A stretch of 64,000 bases of DNA from Hyphomicrobium methylovorum. GTDB taxonomy: Bacteria > Pseudomonadota > Alphaproteobacteria > Rhizobiales > Hyphomicrobiaceae. The stretch covers positions 868,001-932,000 of the forward strand of contig NZ_QHJE01000001.1 of the NCBI RefSeq assembly GCF_013626205.1, in the 5' to 3' direction. Each line of letters opens with the position of its first letter. Positions within the stretch are counted from its first letter, which is position 1. The position numbers and the translations under genes were made by a program. Below the pieces are notes generated by a model that was given only the letters and a program-made list of their open reading frames with translations, searched no databases and was not told the origin of the DNA. Positions 51,691 to 61,960 of the stretch are shown here, in pieces.

Positions 51691-53340
51691 ATGACCACGC
51701 CTGTTTTTTCAGCAGATCACACCGCCGCCAGCGCCAATTCCAAGGCTTGGCCATTCGAAGAAGCGCGCAGGCTGATCAAGCGGCTCGAACGTCTACCGGG
51801 CGGCAATGACAAGACGGTGCTGTTCGAAACCGGCTATGGCCCGTCGGGGTTGCCGCATATCGGCACGTTCGGAGAGGTGGCGCGCACGACGATGGTACGG
51901 CGCGCGTTCGAACTGCTGACGGGCGGCGAGCGCAAGACGCATCTCATTTGTTTTTCCGATGACATGGACGGACTGCGCAAGGTTCCAACGAACGTTCCCA
52001 ACCAGGAGATGCTGCAGCAGTATCTGGACAAGCCGCTGACGCAGGTGCCGGATCCGTTCGGTAAGTTCGAAAGTTTTGCGCATCACAACAACGCGATGCT
52101 GCGCGATTTTCTCGATCGCTTCGGCTTCGAGTACGAGTTCTATTCGGCAAGCCAGTGCTACAAGTCGGGGCTGTTCGACGAGACGCTACTCAAGATGCTC
52201 GCGGCTTACGACAAGGTGATGGACATCATCCTGCCGACGCTTGGGCCGGAGCGGCAGGCGACCTATTCACCGTTCCTTCCCGTTTCCGAACGGACTGGAA
52301 AGGTGCTGCAAGTGCCGATGATCGCGCGCGACGTCGCGGCTGGAACGATTACTTACGCGGATCCCGAAACAGGCGAGAAGATCGAAACACTCGTCACGGG
52401 CGGACGCGTCAAGTGTCAGTGGAAGGCGGACTGGGCGATGCGCTGGACGGCGCTCGGCGTCGATTACGAAATGGCCGGCAAGGATTTGATCGACAGCGTC
52501 ACGCTTTCGTCGAAGGTCTGCAAGGCGCTTGGCGGTACGCCGCCCGAAGGCTTCAACTACGAACTCTTTCTCGATCAGAACGGCGAGAAGATTTCCAAGT
52601 CGCGCGGTAACGGCCTGACGATTGAAGAGTGGCTGACCTACGCTTCGCCGGAAAGCCTATCGCTGTTCATGTTCCAGAAGCCCAAGAGCGCCAAGAAGCT
52701 TTATTTCGATGTGATCCCGCGCGCGGTGGACGAGTATCTGCAGTTTCTCTCCGCCTATCCGGGACAGGAAGCAAAGCAGCAACTCGACAATCCCGTTTGG
52801 CATATTCACACGGGTCAGCCGCCCGCACCTGAGTTGCCGATCACATTCGGTCTGCTGCTCAATCTCGTGTCGGTGTCGAACGCGGAAAACAAGGACGTGC
52901 TGTGGGGATTCCTGCGGCGCTATTCGCCCGGTGCAACGCCTGAAAACAATCCGATCCTCGATCGTCTCTCCGATCGCGCTGTTCGCTATTTCGATCAGTT
53001 CGTCAGGCCGACGAAGAAGTTCCGTGCGCCGGACGAGGTTGAGGTCGGCGCGTTGAAGGCGCTCGATGAAACACTCGCGTCTCTGCCAACGGACGCCGAC
53101 AGCAATTTCATTCAGAACGCGCTGCTGGACGTTGGGCGCGCAATACCCCGCTATCAGGATACGACGAAGGTTGGACCTAACGGCGGGCCGGGCGTGAAGC
53201 TCGACTGGTTCCAGGCGATCTACGAGGTTCTGCTAGGGCAGGAGCGCGGTCCACGGCTCGGCACGTTCATTGCGCTCTATGGAATCCCCGAAACGCGTGC
53301 GTTGATTGCGAAAGCGTTGAACGGCGAACTGGGAAGCTGA
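51691..53340 (+). CDS. lysS: Class I lysyl-tRNA synthetase
   Basis: A 549-residue class I LysRS, the archaeal-type enzyme also found in alphaproteobacteria and spirochaetes. The HIGH motif appears as [14 protein letters not shown] near residues 50-63 and KMSKS as KISKSRGNG near residue 305. Other matches are [15 protein letters not shown] and [13 protein letters not shown]. It charges tRNA-Lys in the cytoplasm. The length is normal. Confidence 0.96.
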   Translation: MTTPVFSADHTAASANSKAWPFEEARRLIKRLERLPGGNDKTVLFETGYGPSGLPHIGTFGEVARTTMVRRAFELLTGGERKTHLICFSDDMDGLRKVPTNVPNQEMLQQYLDKPLTQVPDPFGKFESFAHHNNAMLRDFLDRFGFEYEFYSASQCYKSGLFDETLLKMLAAYDKVMDIILPTLGPERQATYSPFLPVSERTGKVLQVPMIARDVAAGTITYADPETGEKIETLVTGGRVKCQWKADWAMRWTALGVDYEMAGKDLIDSVTLSSKVCKALGGTPPEGFNYELFLDQNGEKISKSRGNGLTIEEWLTYASPESLSLFMFQKPKSAKKLYFDVIPRAVDEYLQFLSAYPGQEAKQQLDNPVWHIHTGQPPAPELPITFGLLLNLVSVSNAENKDVLWGFLRRYSPGATPENNPILDRLSDRAVRYFDQFVRPTKKFRAPDEVEVGALKALDETLASLPTDADSNFIQNALLDVGRAIPRYQDTTKVGPNGGPGVKLDWFQAIYEVLLGQERGPRLGTFIALYGIPETRALIAKALNGELGS

Positions 53341-53353
53341 TCCACCCCACGCC

Positions 53354-55117
53354 TTAGACGAGGCGCGCGATCTTCTGCTGTGCAACGGGTGCAGACACGC
53401 GCGGCGCCGGCTTTTGCGACAGGATGTCGATGCGCCAGATTTTTTCCATCATGCCGATCAAGCGGTGCTCGCGCTGCTCGATCTGATCGCGACGCCATTC
53501 GTTTTCGCCAAGCACATCACGCGTGATGGCGAGTAGCGGCGCCGCGCCTGATCCATTGCCGTAGATTTCGCGCTTCTCGGCCCAAGAGGCATTGCGCGCA
53601 CGATCGTTCTCTTTTTGCGTGATGAGAACGAGGTTGCCGAGGTTTTCTATCAACTCGGAGCGCTCTTCGCTGCTTGGAATCCAATGCCTCCAAACGCTCG
53701 TCGCCGAGGGTCGCTGCGGCAGCACATGCTCGATCGTGTAGATATCGGGATCGACGCCTAGCGCCGAATCTCCAAGCTCATCGCTGAGCCGCAATAGCAA
53801 CAAACGACAGATTTTTGGATTGCGTTTGTGAAGGTCGCGGAGATGGAAGGCGACGCTCCGCATTTCATCGCGCGTCAACTGTAGAACGGGATGAGAGATT
53901 GAGATGGGGGCGCCGGTGCGGATGACTTTGATGAGGTCTGCGAAGCGGCGCACGCGCTTGCCGGAGCCCGCGCAAAGCAGCCGTAGAAGCATTGCGAAAC
54001 GCTCGATCTCGCGGAGCAGGAACGCCGCGTGCTCAGGTTCCTGCTGCCAGTTCTTCAACGCGAGAATGGCGGCCGGGGCCCAATCGGCATCTGGCAGTCG
54101 ATTGAGATACTGCAGCGTGCGCTGCATTTCGAGCGGCAGTTCTTCCGCCCCGTTTTTTCGGATCAGCACGTAGGCTTTTGCGTACGGAATAAAGATCGTC
54201 TTGAAGAACGTTTCGGCGCCGCCCTGCTCATCTATCAGGGTTCGCACACCGGTCACGATTTGCAGTCGCGCGTAACCGAAGATCGTGCGCAAGTGGCCGA
54301 AGAAGGCTTCGAAATCGTCGCCCAGCGCGGCGCTGATTTCATCCCAATTCTGAGCCGCCCAAGCCATCTCGCCTCCTGAGATGCGGCTCAAAATGTCGGA
54401 CTTGATGATGTCGTTGCGCTGGAGGCGTTTGCCGCGTTCGTTCAAGACCACGAAGACTTGATGCGCCCGATCGATATCGTTGCCGACAATCACCGCGACG
54501 TGGCAGCGATCGGCGACGAAGGCCGCGAGATCTGCGCGTGCCGAGCCGGACAGCTCGGAGAGCAGCGTGCGATAGCGGTCGCGCACCTCCAGCAGCGCAT
54601 TTCCGGACGCGGCTTCCGTATCGCTCTCAACGAAGTCGTCCGCGGCTTTGGGCCGCATGACTTTCTCTTCAAAGACGGGGCGATCGCGTCCGGCCAAATG
54701 TAGGCGCAGGCGCTCAGACCGGAAGAAGCGGCCGCCGCGCTGCGCGACGAGCATCGTCTTTATTTTCTTGCCGACAGGCTTGCGCGGATCTTCCTCAAGA
54801 TCGCGCAGGACGGCTAGCAACGTCATCAACGTCACGATCCGTTGCTGGCCGTCGATAACGTCGAATTCGCGCGCAGTCATCTTGGCGGAGAGCTTGCGCG
54901 TCTCGTTTCCGGGCGTGTCCATCAAAAGGATCGCGCCGAGAAAATAGTCGTGCGGCCTGGCACCCTCGGTGCCGATGCCTCCGGCCTCGATCAGGTCGTC
55001 AAGCAGATGCTCCGCCTCTTCCCGTCCCCACGAATACGGCCGCTGAAATATCGGAACATTCAAAAGGAAAGGTCGAGAGAACAGCTCTGCAATGCTGAGA
55101 GACGCAGTTGGATACAC
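53354..55117 (-). CDS. GmrSD-like DUF262/DUF1524 protein
   Basis: A 587-residue protein with the two parts of GmrSD-type modification-dependent restriction enzymes. The N-terminal DUF262 has PIFQRPYSWGREEAEHLLDD and the nucleotide-binding FDVIDGQQRIVTLMTLLAVL. The C-terminal DUF1524 nuclease-like domain has YTIEHVLPQ (His-Asn-His type) and LIENLGNLVLITQKEND. The start is GTG 55117, with AAAGG eight bases before it. It is a single gene without other defence genes around it. A role against modified phage DNA is inferred from the family; some members have other roles. Confidence 0.88.
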   Translation of the reverse strand: MYPTASLSIAELFSRPFLLNVPIFQRPYSWGREEAEHLLDDLIEAGGIGTEGARPHDYFLGAILLMDTPGNETRKLSAKMTAREFDVIDGQQRIVTLMTLLAVLRDLEEDPRKPVGKKIKTMLVAQRGGRFFRSERLRLHLAGRDRPVFEEKVMRPKAADDFVESDTEAASGNALLEVRDRYRTLLSELSGSARADLAAFVADRCHVAVIVGNDIDRAHQVFVVLNERGKRLQRNDIIKSDILSRISGGEMAWAAQNWDEISAALGDDFEAFFGHLRTIFGYARLQIVTGVRTLIDEQGGAETFFKTIFIPYAKAYVLIRKNGAEELPLEMQRTLQYLNRLPDADWAPAAILALKNWQQEPEHAAFLLREIERFAMLLRLLCAGSGKRVRRFADLIKVIRTGAPISISHPVLQLTRDEMRSVAFHLRDLHKRNPKICRLLLLRLSDELGDSALGVDPDIYTIEHVLPQRPSATSVWRHWIPSSEERSELIENLGNLVLITQKENDRARNASWAEKREIYGNGSGAAPLLAITRDVLGENEWRRDQIEQREHRLIGMMEKIWRIDILSQKPAPRVSAPVAQQKIARLV

Positions 55118-55297
55118 GAATTGAACCTTTACCTCATCGCCTTCCTCTGGCGTCGCCCTTCAGCAATACCAGCGGGCGGTATGAATGCGGTTGTGCGAAT
55201 ATACGTTCGTGATAGCAACGTTCCGATAACCGCGCCACTGGGTCAGGTGATCACTTCGTCCTACAGGAATGACATAAGCCATCGACCGCGGGCACGC

Positions 55298-55639
55298 ATG
55301 AACCACATCGTTTACAAGATTGCCAGAGCTTCGGAATGGAATGCGGCCGCAGCCGCGGGGCTTTTTTTGGGCTCGCCGGATGACGTTCGCGACGGCTTCA
55401 TCCACCTCTCTTCGAAAGAGCAGCTTCAAGGTACATTAGATAAACATTTCAGTGGCCAGAATGACCTCGTTCTCATAGCATTTGAGGAACAGTCGCTTGC
55501 ACCTGAATTGAAGTGGGAAGCTTCTCGCGGCGGCGCGCTGTTTCCCCACTATTACGGCGCTCTTCCAATATCGAAAGCGCTTTGGCACCGGCCGCTCAAG
55601 AGAGGTCGTGACGGCATTGAATTGACGGAAGAAACTTGA
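55298..55639 (+). CDS. DUF952 protein
   Basis: A 113-residue DUF952 protein: IVYKIARASEWNAAAAAGLFLGSPDDVRDG (two parts, IVYKIARASEW and DGFIHLSSKEQL), LVLIAFEEQSL, and GGALFPHYYGALPISKAL. The family is small and soluble and sometimes called glutathione S-transferase-like in annotation, without evidence. The stop overlaps the pyrD TTG start (TTGA), and this pairing of DUF952 with pyrD is common in alphaproteobacteria. Confidence 0.9.
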   Translation: MNHIVYKIARASEWNAAAAAGLFLGSPDDVRDGFIHLSSKEQLQGTLDKHFSGQNDLVLIAFEEQSLAPELKWEASRGGALFPHYYGALPISKALWHRPLKRGRDGIELTEET

Positions 55640-56733
55640 AGCGGATGTTGACCACTCTTTACAGCCTGGCGCGGCCGGCGTTGTTTGCTCTTTCACCCGA
55701 AGACGCGCACGAAGCGACTATCAAGGCGCTCGAATGTGGGGTCCATCCTCGGGCACTCGGACGCGACGATCGAAGTCTCAGGCAAACGGTCTTCGGGCTC
55801 GATTTTGCCAATCCGGTAGGCATTGCCGCCGGTTACGACAAGGACGCCCGCGTTGCGGACGCCGTTCTGGCTATGGGATGCGGCTTCGCGGAAATTGGAA
55901 CCGTTACGCCGCAGCCGCAGCCGGGCAATCCGAAACCGCGCGTCTTCCGACTGGTAAGCGACCGCGCACTGATCAATAGGCTGGGCTTCAACAACGGCGG
56001 CCATGCCGCAGCACTCCGCCGTCTTGAGGCCAGAGGCTCGCGGCCCGGCATCGTCGGGGTCAACGTCGGCGCGAACAAGGACAGCGCGGACCGGACCGAG
56101 GACTACGTTTCGGGCATCATCACATTCAGCTCCGTGGCGAGCTACTTCACGGTCAACATTTCATCTCCGAACACGCCCGGACTGCGTGACTTGCAGGCGC
56201 CGGCCGCGCTTGACGAACTTCTTTCGCGCGTGATGGAAGCGCGCGCCCGCGTCGTTGCGCAGGGCGGAATTCAGCGTCCGATCATCGTCAAGATTGCGCC
56301 TGACATCGCAACCGACGACGTTGCGCCGGTGTGCGAACGGCTTCTGGCTCACAACGTCGATGGCATCGCTGTCTCCAACACGACACTTGCGCGCGACGGG
56401 CTTAAAGACAGCTCGGCTGGCGAAGCTGGCGGTCTATCCGGCACACCGGTTTTTCGCCGCGCAACAAGCATGCTGGCTCGCGTCTATGAGGCGACGGGCG
56501 GGCGCGTTCCGCTGATCGGCATTGGCGGCATTGACAGTGGCGAGACGGCGCTTGCCAAGATCGAGGCCGGAGCCACGCTTCTGCAGGTGTACACCGGGCT
56601 CGTCTATCGTGGGCCGGGGTTGATCGGCGAGATCAAGTCGTATCTTGCGCAGGAACTGCGCCGCAGGGGCTTGAGCGATCTCTCGGCGCTACGCGGCACG
56701 AAAGCCGACCAGTGGGCTCGCACTGCCCTTTAG
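55636..56733 (+). CDS. pyrD: Dihydroorotate dehydrogenase (quinone), class 2
   Basis: A 365-residue class 2 enzyme that oxidises dihydroorotate with quinone in pyrimidine synthesis. An N-terminal amphipathic stretch (TTLYSLARPALFALSPEDAH) docks to the membrane. The barrel has FANPVGIAAGYDKDARV, NRLGFNNGG, VNISSPNTPGLRDLQ with the catalytic Ser, and VSNTTLARDGL and LIGIGGIDSGE for FMN. The start is TTG 55636, with GGAAG at good distance, overlapping the DUF952 stop; ATG 55645 is the alternative. Confidence 0.96.
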   Translation: MKRMLTTLYSLARPALFALSPEDAHEATIKALECGVHPRALGRDDRSLRQTVFGLDFANPVGIAAGYDKDARVADAVLAMGCGFAEIGTVTPQPQPGNPKPRVFRLVSDRALINRLGFNNGGHAAALRRLEARGSRPGIVGVNVGANKDSADRTEDYVSGIITFSSVASYFTVNISSPNTPGLRDLQAPAALDELLSRVMEARARVVAQGGIQRPIIVKIAPDIATDDVAPVCERLLAHNVDGIAVSNTTLARDGLKDSSAGEAGGLSGTPVFRRATSMLARVYEATGGRVPLIGIGGIDSGETALAKIEAGATLLQVYTGLVYRGPGLIGEIKSYLAQELRRRGLSDLSALRGTKADQWARTAL

Positions 56734-56841
56734 ACGACCAGCGAGGGACACCACCTTGGCGATTGCTGGTATAGGTTACGCGCCTGATCAGAGCCGAGGG
56801 TCGAGAACCATCGGGGATTGTAGCGCGTTCTCCGTGTCGTC

Positions 56842-59397
56842 ATGCCTGTAACGAAGTCCAAGCCGCGAAGTGCAAAACCGGGACGCCAACCTTCGGTTGG
56901 AAGTGCTCCCGCTCTTCCGCAAGAAATATCGGCTTGGTTCAAGCGTCGAGGATGGACGCCACGCCCACATCAGCTTGCGCTGCTGGACGCGGCCAACCGC
57001 CGGGCATCGACGCTGCTGATCGCGCCGACAGGCGCTGGCAAAACACTCGCCGGATTTCTCCCGAGCCTCGTTTCGCTGCAAGCGAAGGGGAAAAAGAAAG
57101 TCGGGGCGGGGCTTTTCACGCTCTACGTTTCGCCGCTGAAGGCGCTTGCCGCCGACGTGGAGCGCAATCTCATTCAGCCGATCAGCGAGATGGGGCTTTC
57201 CATCCGTACCGAGACGCGGACCGGCGATACGTCCGCCGCGCGGCGGCAGCGGCAGCGCGTGAAGCCGCCGCAGATCCTGTTGACGACGCCGGAGCAGATC
57301 GCGCTGCTGCTCAGCCATCCCGACGCGCCGTACCTTTTTGCCGATCTCGACACCGTCATTCTGGACGAGCTGCACGCGCTTGCGCCTTCCAAGCGCGGCG
57401 ATCTATTGGCGCTCGACCTCACCCGTCTTCGAACTCTTGCGCCGAACATGCGGACGGTTGGGTTGTCTGCAACTGTCGCGCGACCGAGCGAATTGCGTGG
57501 CTACCTCGTGGGACAAACCGAGCCCGACCGCGTGACGCTTCTTTCTGAACTCGTCACCGTCGAGGGGGGAGCGAAGCCGGAGATCACGATCCTCGAAAGC
57601 GAAGACGAAATTCCGTGGTCCGGGCATACCGCGCGCTATGCCATGCACGAAGTGTACGAGGCTATTCGCGCGCACAAGTTGACGCTCGTTTTCGTCAATG
57701 CTCGTCTTCAGGCAGAGGTGGCGTTTCAGGAACTCTGGCGCATCAACGACGACAATCTTCCGATCGGCCTGCACCACGGATCGCTCGAAGCGCCCCAGCG
57801 CAAGAAAGTCGAAGCGGCGATGGCCTCGGGCAAACTTAAGGCCGTCGTCGCGACGTCGACGCTTGATCTGGGGATCGACTGGGGCGACGTCGATCTGGTG
57901 ATTCATCTTGGAGCGCCGAAGGGCGCGAGCCGCTTTCTGCAACGCATCGGCCGCGCCAATCACAGGATGGATGAGCCGTCGCGCGGTCTTCTTGTTCCCG
58001 GAAACCGTTTCGAGGTTTTGGAATGCAGGGCGGCACAGCAAGCGGCGGAGGTGGGTGCGCAGGATGCCGTGCTCTCACGCTCCGGTGGGCTCGATGTTCT
58101 GGCGCAGCACATTCTCGGCATGGCCTGTCAGGCGCCGTTTCGCCCGGACGACCTGTTCACAGAAGTCCGCTCGGCCTTGGCATACGCGGGCTTGTCACGT
58201 GAGCAATTCGATCGTGCCGTGGCTTTCGTTTCGACGGGCGGGTATGCGCTCAGAACGTATGAACGCTTCGCGAAGCTGAAGACGACCGAGGACGGAAAGC
58301 TTCGCGTCGCGCATCCGCGTTTCGCGCAGCAGTATCGTTTGAACGTCGGCACGATCGTCGATTCTCCGATGCTGAAGGTTCGCCTCGTCTCGGCCCGCAG
58401 AGCCAAAAGCCGGACCCACATCGGCGGCAAGGTTCTAGGTGAAGTGGACGAATACTTCGCGGAGCAGCTTCCGCGCGGCGCGACGTTCGTGTTCGCGGGG
58501 CAAATCCTGCGCTTTGAAGGCATGCGCGATACGGAAGTGTTCGTTTCGCGAACGACTGCCGAAGATCCGATGGTGCCGAGCTACGGCGGCAACAAGTTTC
58601 CGCTATCGACGCATCTCGCAGCGCGTGTGCGCGCGATGCTTGCCGATCCGGCGGCATGGCCTGGATTGCCGCCAGCCGTCAGCCACTGGCTCGAGTTGCA
58701 GAAGGACCGCTCCGTTCTTCCCGCTGCGGATGAGGTCTTGATCGAGACGTTCCCGCGGGCAGGTCGGCATTTTCTCGTGGCTTATCCATTCGAGGGACGG
58801 TTGGCGCATCAAACGCTAGGGATGCTGCTGACCCGACGGCTGGAGCGCGCTGGCGCGGGGCCGCTCGGCTTTGTCGCGAACGATTACGCACTTGCTGTTT
58901 GGGGGCTGGGTGACATTTCCGCGTTTATTGCGGATGGGCGGCTGTCGCTCGCGGATCTGTTCGCGGAAGACATGCTGGGCGACGACCTCGATGCTTGGCT
59001 GGCGGAAAGCAACTTGATGAAGCGGACGTTCCGTCTCGCCGCCGTCGTCGCAGGGCTGATCGAGCGGCGGCATCCCGGCAAAGTCAAATCCGGTCGCCAG
59101 GTGACGATGTCGACCGATCTCATTTATGACGTTCTGCGGCGCCATGATCCGGACCACATTCTATTGGAAGCGGCGTGGGCTGACGCCGCCACGGGGCTTC
59201 TGGATATCCGGCGGCTCGGTGACTTTCTGGCCCGCGTGCGTGACCGAATCAGGCATCAACCTCTCACGCGCGTGTCACCACTCTCCGTGCCGATACTATT
59301 GGAGATCGGGCGTGAAGTCGTTTCCGGTCAAGCCCGCGACGCCATATTGCGCGAGGCCGCCGACATCCTCGTAGAGGAAGCGATGGGGGAAACCTAG
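56842..59397 (+). CDS. Ligase-associated DNA damage response DEXH helicase (Lhr-like)
   Basis: An 851-residue Lhr-type helicase: HQLALLDAANR, Walker A LIAPTGAGKTLAGF, DEXH box in VILDELHAL, GLSATVARPSELRGYLVG, VFVNARLQAEVAFQELW, VVATSTLDLGIDWGDVDLVIHLG and RIGRANHRMDEPSRG, then a long C-terminal Lhr-specific part. Members work with an ATP-dependent DNA ligase, an exonuclease and PdeM in DNA repair. Here only PdeM is adjacent, 2 bases downstream. Confidence 0.93.
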   Translation: MPVTKSKPRSAKPGRQPSVGSAPALPQEISAWFKRRGWTPRPHQLALLDAANRRASTLLIAPTGAGKTLAGFLPSLVSLQAKGKKKVGAGLFTLYVSPLKALAADVERNLIQPISEMGLSIRTETRTGDTSAARRQRQRVKPPQILLTTPEQIALLLSHPDAPYLFADLDTVILDELHALAPSKRGDLLALDLTRLRTLAPNMRTVGLSATVARPSELRGYLVGQTEPDRVTLLSELVTVEGGAKPEITILESEDEIPWSGHTARYAMHEVYEAIRAHKLTLVFVNARLQAEVAFQELWRINDDNLPIGLHHGSLEAPQRKKVEAAMASGKLKAVVATSTLDLGIDWGDVDLVIHLGAPKGASRFLQRIGRANHRMDEPSRGLLVPGNRFEVLECRAAQQAAEVGAQDAVLSRSGGLDVLAQHILGMACQAPFRPDDLFTEVRSALAYAGLSREQFDRAVAFVSTGGYALRTYERFAKLKTTEDGKLRVAHPRFAQQYRLNVGTIVDSPMLKVRLVSARRAKSRTHIGGKVLGEVDEYFAEQLPRGATFVFAGQILRFEGMRDTEVFVSRTTAEDPMVPSYGGNKFPLSTHLAARVRAMLADPAAWPGLPPAVSHWLELQKDRSVLPAADEVLIETFPRAGRHFLVAYPFEGRLAHQTLGMLLTRRLERAGAGPLGFVANDYALAVWGLGDISAFIADGRLSLADLFAEDMLGDDLDAWLAESNLMKRTFRLAAVVAGLIERRHPGKVKSGRQVTMSTDLIYDVLRRHDPDHILLEAAWADAATGLLDIRRLGDFLARVRDRIRHQPLTRVSPLSVPILLEIGREVVSGQARDAILREAADILVEEAMGET

Positions 59398-59399
59398 AC

Positions 59400-60122
59400 A
59401 TGGGAATGCTGAAGCCGGAGCGGATCGGGCTCGCAGATTTTGCCGAACAGGATATCTCGATTTGCGGCAAGGCGTTCGTTGCGCATATGTCGGGCGCGCT
59501 CTACTGGCCGCAGGAACGTGCGCTGATCGTCGCCGATCTCCATCTCGAGAAGGGATCAGCGTTCGCGGCGCGCGGGCAGATGCTTCCGCCGTATGACACG
59601 CGTGAGACGCTGCAGCGGCTGGCGCGGCTTATCGATAGGTTCCAACCGGAAACGGTCATCGCACTTGGCGATAGCCTCCACGACGTGGACGGTGCCGCGC
59701 GCATGGACGTGTCCGACATCGAATCCCTGCGCATGCTGCAGGAGGATCGAGACTGGATCTGGATCACCGGCAACCACGATCCCAAGATCGACCGGGCTCT
59801 TGCTGGCTTCGTCATTTCTGAAGTGACCGTTGCGGGGATCACGCTCAGGCATGAGCCGAGCCCTGGCGCAACGACACACGAGATCGCGGGACATTTCCAT
59901 CCGGCCGCTCGGCTGGTGCTCAACGGAACCTCGCTCAGACGTCCGTGCTTCGTTGGCAATGGGCTGAGGCTCGTGATGCCCGCGTTCGGCGCATATACGG
60001 GCGGGCTCAATATTCTCGATCTCGCGTTCGAGCCTGTGTTCGGCGCGGAAGGAATGGCTGTGTGGATGCTGGGTCACGAGGGTCTTTACCCCGTTGCACC
60101 ACGACTTCTTCGCGACGACTGA
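59400..60122 (+). CDS. pdeM: PdeM, ligase-associated DNA damage response endonuclease
   Basis: A 240-residue calcineurin-type metallophosphoesterase: LIVADLHLEKGSAFAARGQMLPPYDTRETL (metal ligands in ADLHLEKG), VIALGDSLHDVDGA, WIWITGNHDPKI, and IAGHFHPAARL with the histidines. PdeM groups with the Lhr-like helicase, whose stop is 2 bases before this ATG, so they are co-expressed. It probably cuts DNA ends or flaps during repair. Confidence 0.94.
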   Translation: MGMLKPERIGLADFAEQDISICGKAFVAHMSGALYWPQERALIVADLHLEKGSAFAARGQMLPPYDTRETLQRLARLIDRFQPETVIALGDSLHDVDGAARMDVSDIESLRMLQEDRDWIWITGNHDPKIDRALAGFVISEVTVAGITLRHEPSPGATTHEIAGHFHPAARLVLNGTSLRRPCFVGNGLRLVMPAFGAYTGGLNILDLAFEPVFGAEGMAVWMLGHEGLYPVAPRLLRDD

Positions 60123-60130
60123 CGCGCCGC

Positions 60131-60922
60131 TCAGGCCGTTCGGCGGAACGCGAATGCTGCTGCCAAGCCCCCGGCGACGGCCATCAGCACGGTCGCCAAG
60201 CCATAGAGCAACGGCTGAGAAAACGCCGTCGAATGCAAGTAGCGCTCGAGGCCCTCCCGTTCGAGCATCACCGTGCTTTTCGAGCGGCCGAGAAGTTTGC
60301 CATCCTTGAAGAGAAACACGCGTGCGGTGAGCGGTGCGACCGGGACATTCGGTGGCAACGCGATGGTGGAGCGGAACAGGCTGCGGCCGATGAACGACAC
60401 GCCGAAGTTCGATTTGACGTAGAGCCCCTCCTCCGTTTTCAAACGGATGAACGCCTCTTTGTACGACTTCACATCTCCGGCGCTGGCAACACGCGTCACC
60501 TTCATCGGGATGTGATCGAAGCCGATCCCCTCCGCATCGAGCAGTTCCGCGGAGGCAAACTCGTCGATGGGGCGCGTGGATGCGATCGCATAGAAGCTCG
60601 GCAGATTGGCGAAACGCACGGACGACACATTGATCCAAATGCCACCGACGCGCGCTTTTCTTCGGACAATTGCGGGTTGCGGCATACCTTCGACAACGAC
60701 GGCGATGTCGTACGTGCCTGCTTCAGGGCTCTCCTGAACGCTATTCTCGACCGTTCCGAAGACCAGAATTTCTGTTCCGGTGAAACTGGAGGTGATGGCG
60801 ACTTGGCGGGTGGATGCGTCCGATTCGATGCCTTCGGGCGCACCGGCAGCCGCCTGACCTAGCGAACCGCCCGGGGTTAAAAGCATGAGCGATACGATGG
60901 CGAAGGACCAGCGGCGCATCAC
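60131..60922 (-). CDS. TIGR02186-type membrane protein (TauE/SafE partner)
   Basis: A 263-residue protein with a signal segment (FAIVSLMLLTPGGSLGQA), a periplasmic domain (SSFTGTEILVFGTVENS, IVVEGMPQPAIVRRKARVGGIWIN) and a C-terminal membrane helix (LLYGLATVLMAVAGGLAAAF). This matches TIGR02186, an alphaproteobacterial family of unknown function usually next to TauE/SafE genes. Its ATG overlaps the TauE/SafE stop (ATGA). It may assist sulfur-compound export. Confidence 0.88.
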   Translation of the reverse strand: MMRRWSFAIVSLMLLTPGGSLGQAAAGAPEGIESDASTRQVAITSSFTGTEILVFGTVENSVQESPEAGTYDIAVVVEGMPQPAIVRRKARVGGIWINVSSVRFANLPSFYAIASTRPIDEFASAELLDAEGIGFDHIPMKVTRVASAGDVKSYKEAFIRLKTEEGLYVKSNFGVSFIGRSLFRSTIALPPNVPVAPLTARVFLFKDGKLLGRSKSTVMLEREGLERYLHSTAFSQPLLYGLATVLMAVAGGLAAAFAFRRTA

Positions 60923-61845
60923 GATCCTTTCAGCGAACCGAGCGAATAAAGATCGCTCGGTATCGCAACCAGATCGAAGCCCATGCGAATGGCGACGATG
61001 ACGACCAGCACGCCTAGCAGAATGCGCATCTCCTCGCCCCGAAGCTTATCGCCCGCCATGGTGCCCACCTGTGCGCCGATCACACCGCCAACAAGAAGAA
61101 TGGCGGCCAAGACGATATCGACGGTGTTATTCTGTGTGGCGTGCAGAACCGTTGCAACGGCCGCCGTGAAGACGATTTGAAACAGCGACGTTCCAACGAC
61201 GACCGCAGTCGGCATGCGCAGAATGTAAATCATCGCCGGGATGAGAATGAAGCCGCCGCCAAGTCCCATGATTGCGGAAAGAAAGCCGACGAACATGCCG
61301 ATCACCACCGCTGGTACGGCGCTGATGTAGAGCTTCGAGCGCTGGAAGCGCATCTTGAACGGCAAGCCATCGACCCAGCTGTGTTGGCCGGACTTTCGCG
61401 GCGTGGAGGAGCCGCCCGTCGCCTTTGAGCGGCGCCTTGCCTGCAGGCCCTCTATCAGGATCAGCGTGCCGACGGCGCCGAGAAACGTGACATAGGCGAG
61501 TGAAACGACGAGCTCGAACATGCCCGCTTTGCGAAGCAGGCGGACGACCTCAACGCCGATAATCGTGCCGACCACGCCCGCCGAGAGCATGACGGTGCCC
61601 ATTTTGACGTCGACGTTGTTGCGGCGGTAATGCGTCACCGCGCCGGACACCGAAGAGGCAACGACGTGTGCGTTGCAGGTTGCGACGGCGACGGCGGGGG
61701 GTATGCCGAGGAACGTCAGCAGCGGTGTCAGCAGGAACCCGCCACCCACTCCGAACAATCCGGACATGAAGCCTACGGCCGCGCCGAGCGCCAAATAGAC
61801 GCCCACCGATACCGGCATTTCGGCTATCGGAAGATAGAGAGTCAT
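60919..61845 (-). CDS. TauE/SafE-family sulfite or organosulfur exporter
   Basis: A 308-residue membrane protein with eight or nine membrane segments and the two TauE/SafE repeats: FMSGLFGVGGGFLLTPLL in the first half and GFLSAIMGLGGGFILIPAMIY in the second. These proteins export sulfite, sulfoacetate or similar anions. ATG 61845 sits at the start of the first membrane segment; a TTG at 61878 is less likely. It is coupled to the TIGR02186 gene downstream. Confidence 0.9.
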   Translation of the reverse strand: MTLYLPIAEMPVSVGVYLALGAAVGFMSGLFGVGGGFLLTPLLTFLGIPPAVAVATCNAHVVASSVSGAVTHYRRNNVDVKMGTVMLSAGVVGTIIGVEVVRLLRKAGMFELVVSLAYVTFLGAVGTLILIEGLQARRRSKATGGSSTPRKSGQHSWVDGLPFKMRFQRSKLYISAVPAVVIGMFVGFLSAIMGLGGGFILIPAMIYILRMPTAVVVGTSLFQIVFTAAVATVLHATQNNTVDIVLAAILLVGGVIGAQVGTMAGDKLRGEEMRILLGVLVVIVAIRMGFDLVAIPSDLYSLGSLKGS

Positions 61846-61960
61846 TCCTGGCTTATAGTTGACACGGTAGGTTCCCAATCGAACGAGACTGCGCGCGATT
61901 AAGGGACACCAAAGCGCCCGTTACGGCAAGCCCGCTTCGGCGCTCGGTCGAGCGGCGCCG

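Noticed and set aside
53354-55117. A larger defence island around the GmrSD-like gene
   Set aside because: All neighbours are housekeeping genes; no methylase, other nuclease or integrase is present.
59556-60638. A 360-residue reverse frame spanning pdeM and the TIGR02186 gene
   Set aside because: It is antisense to pdeM and out of frame with TIGR02186, and both have convincing family motifs.
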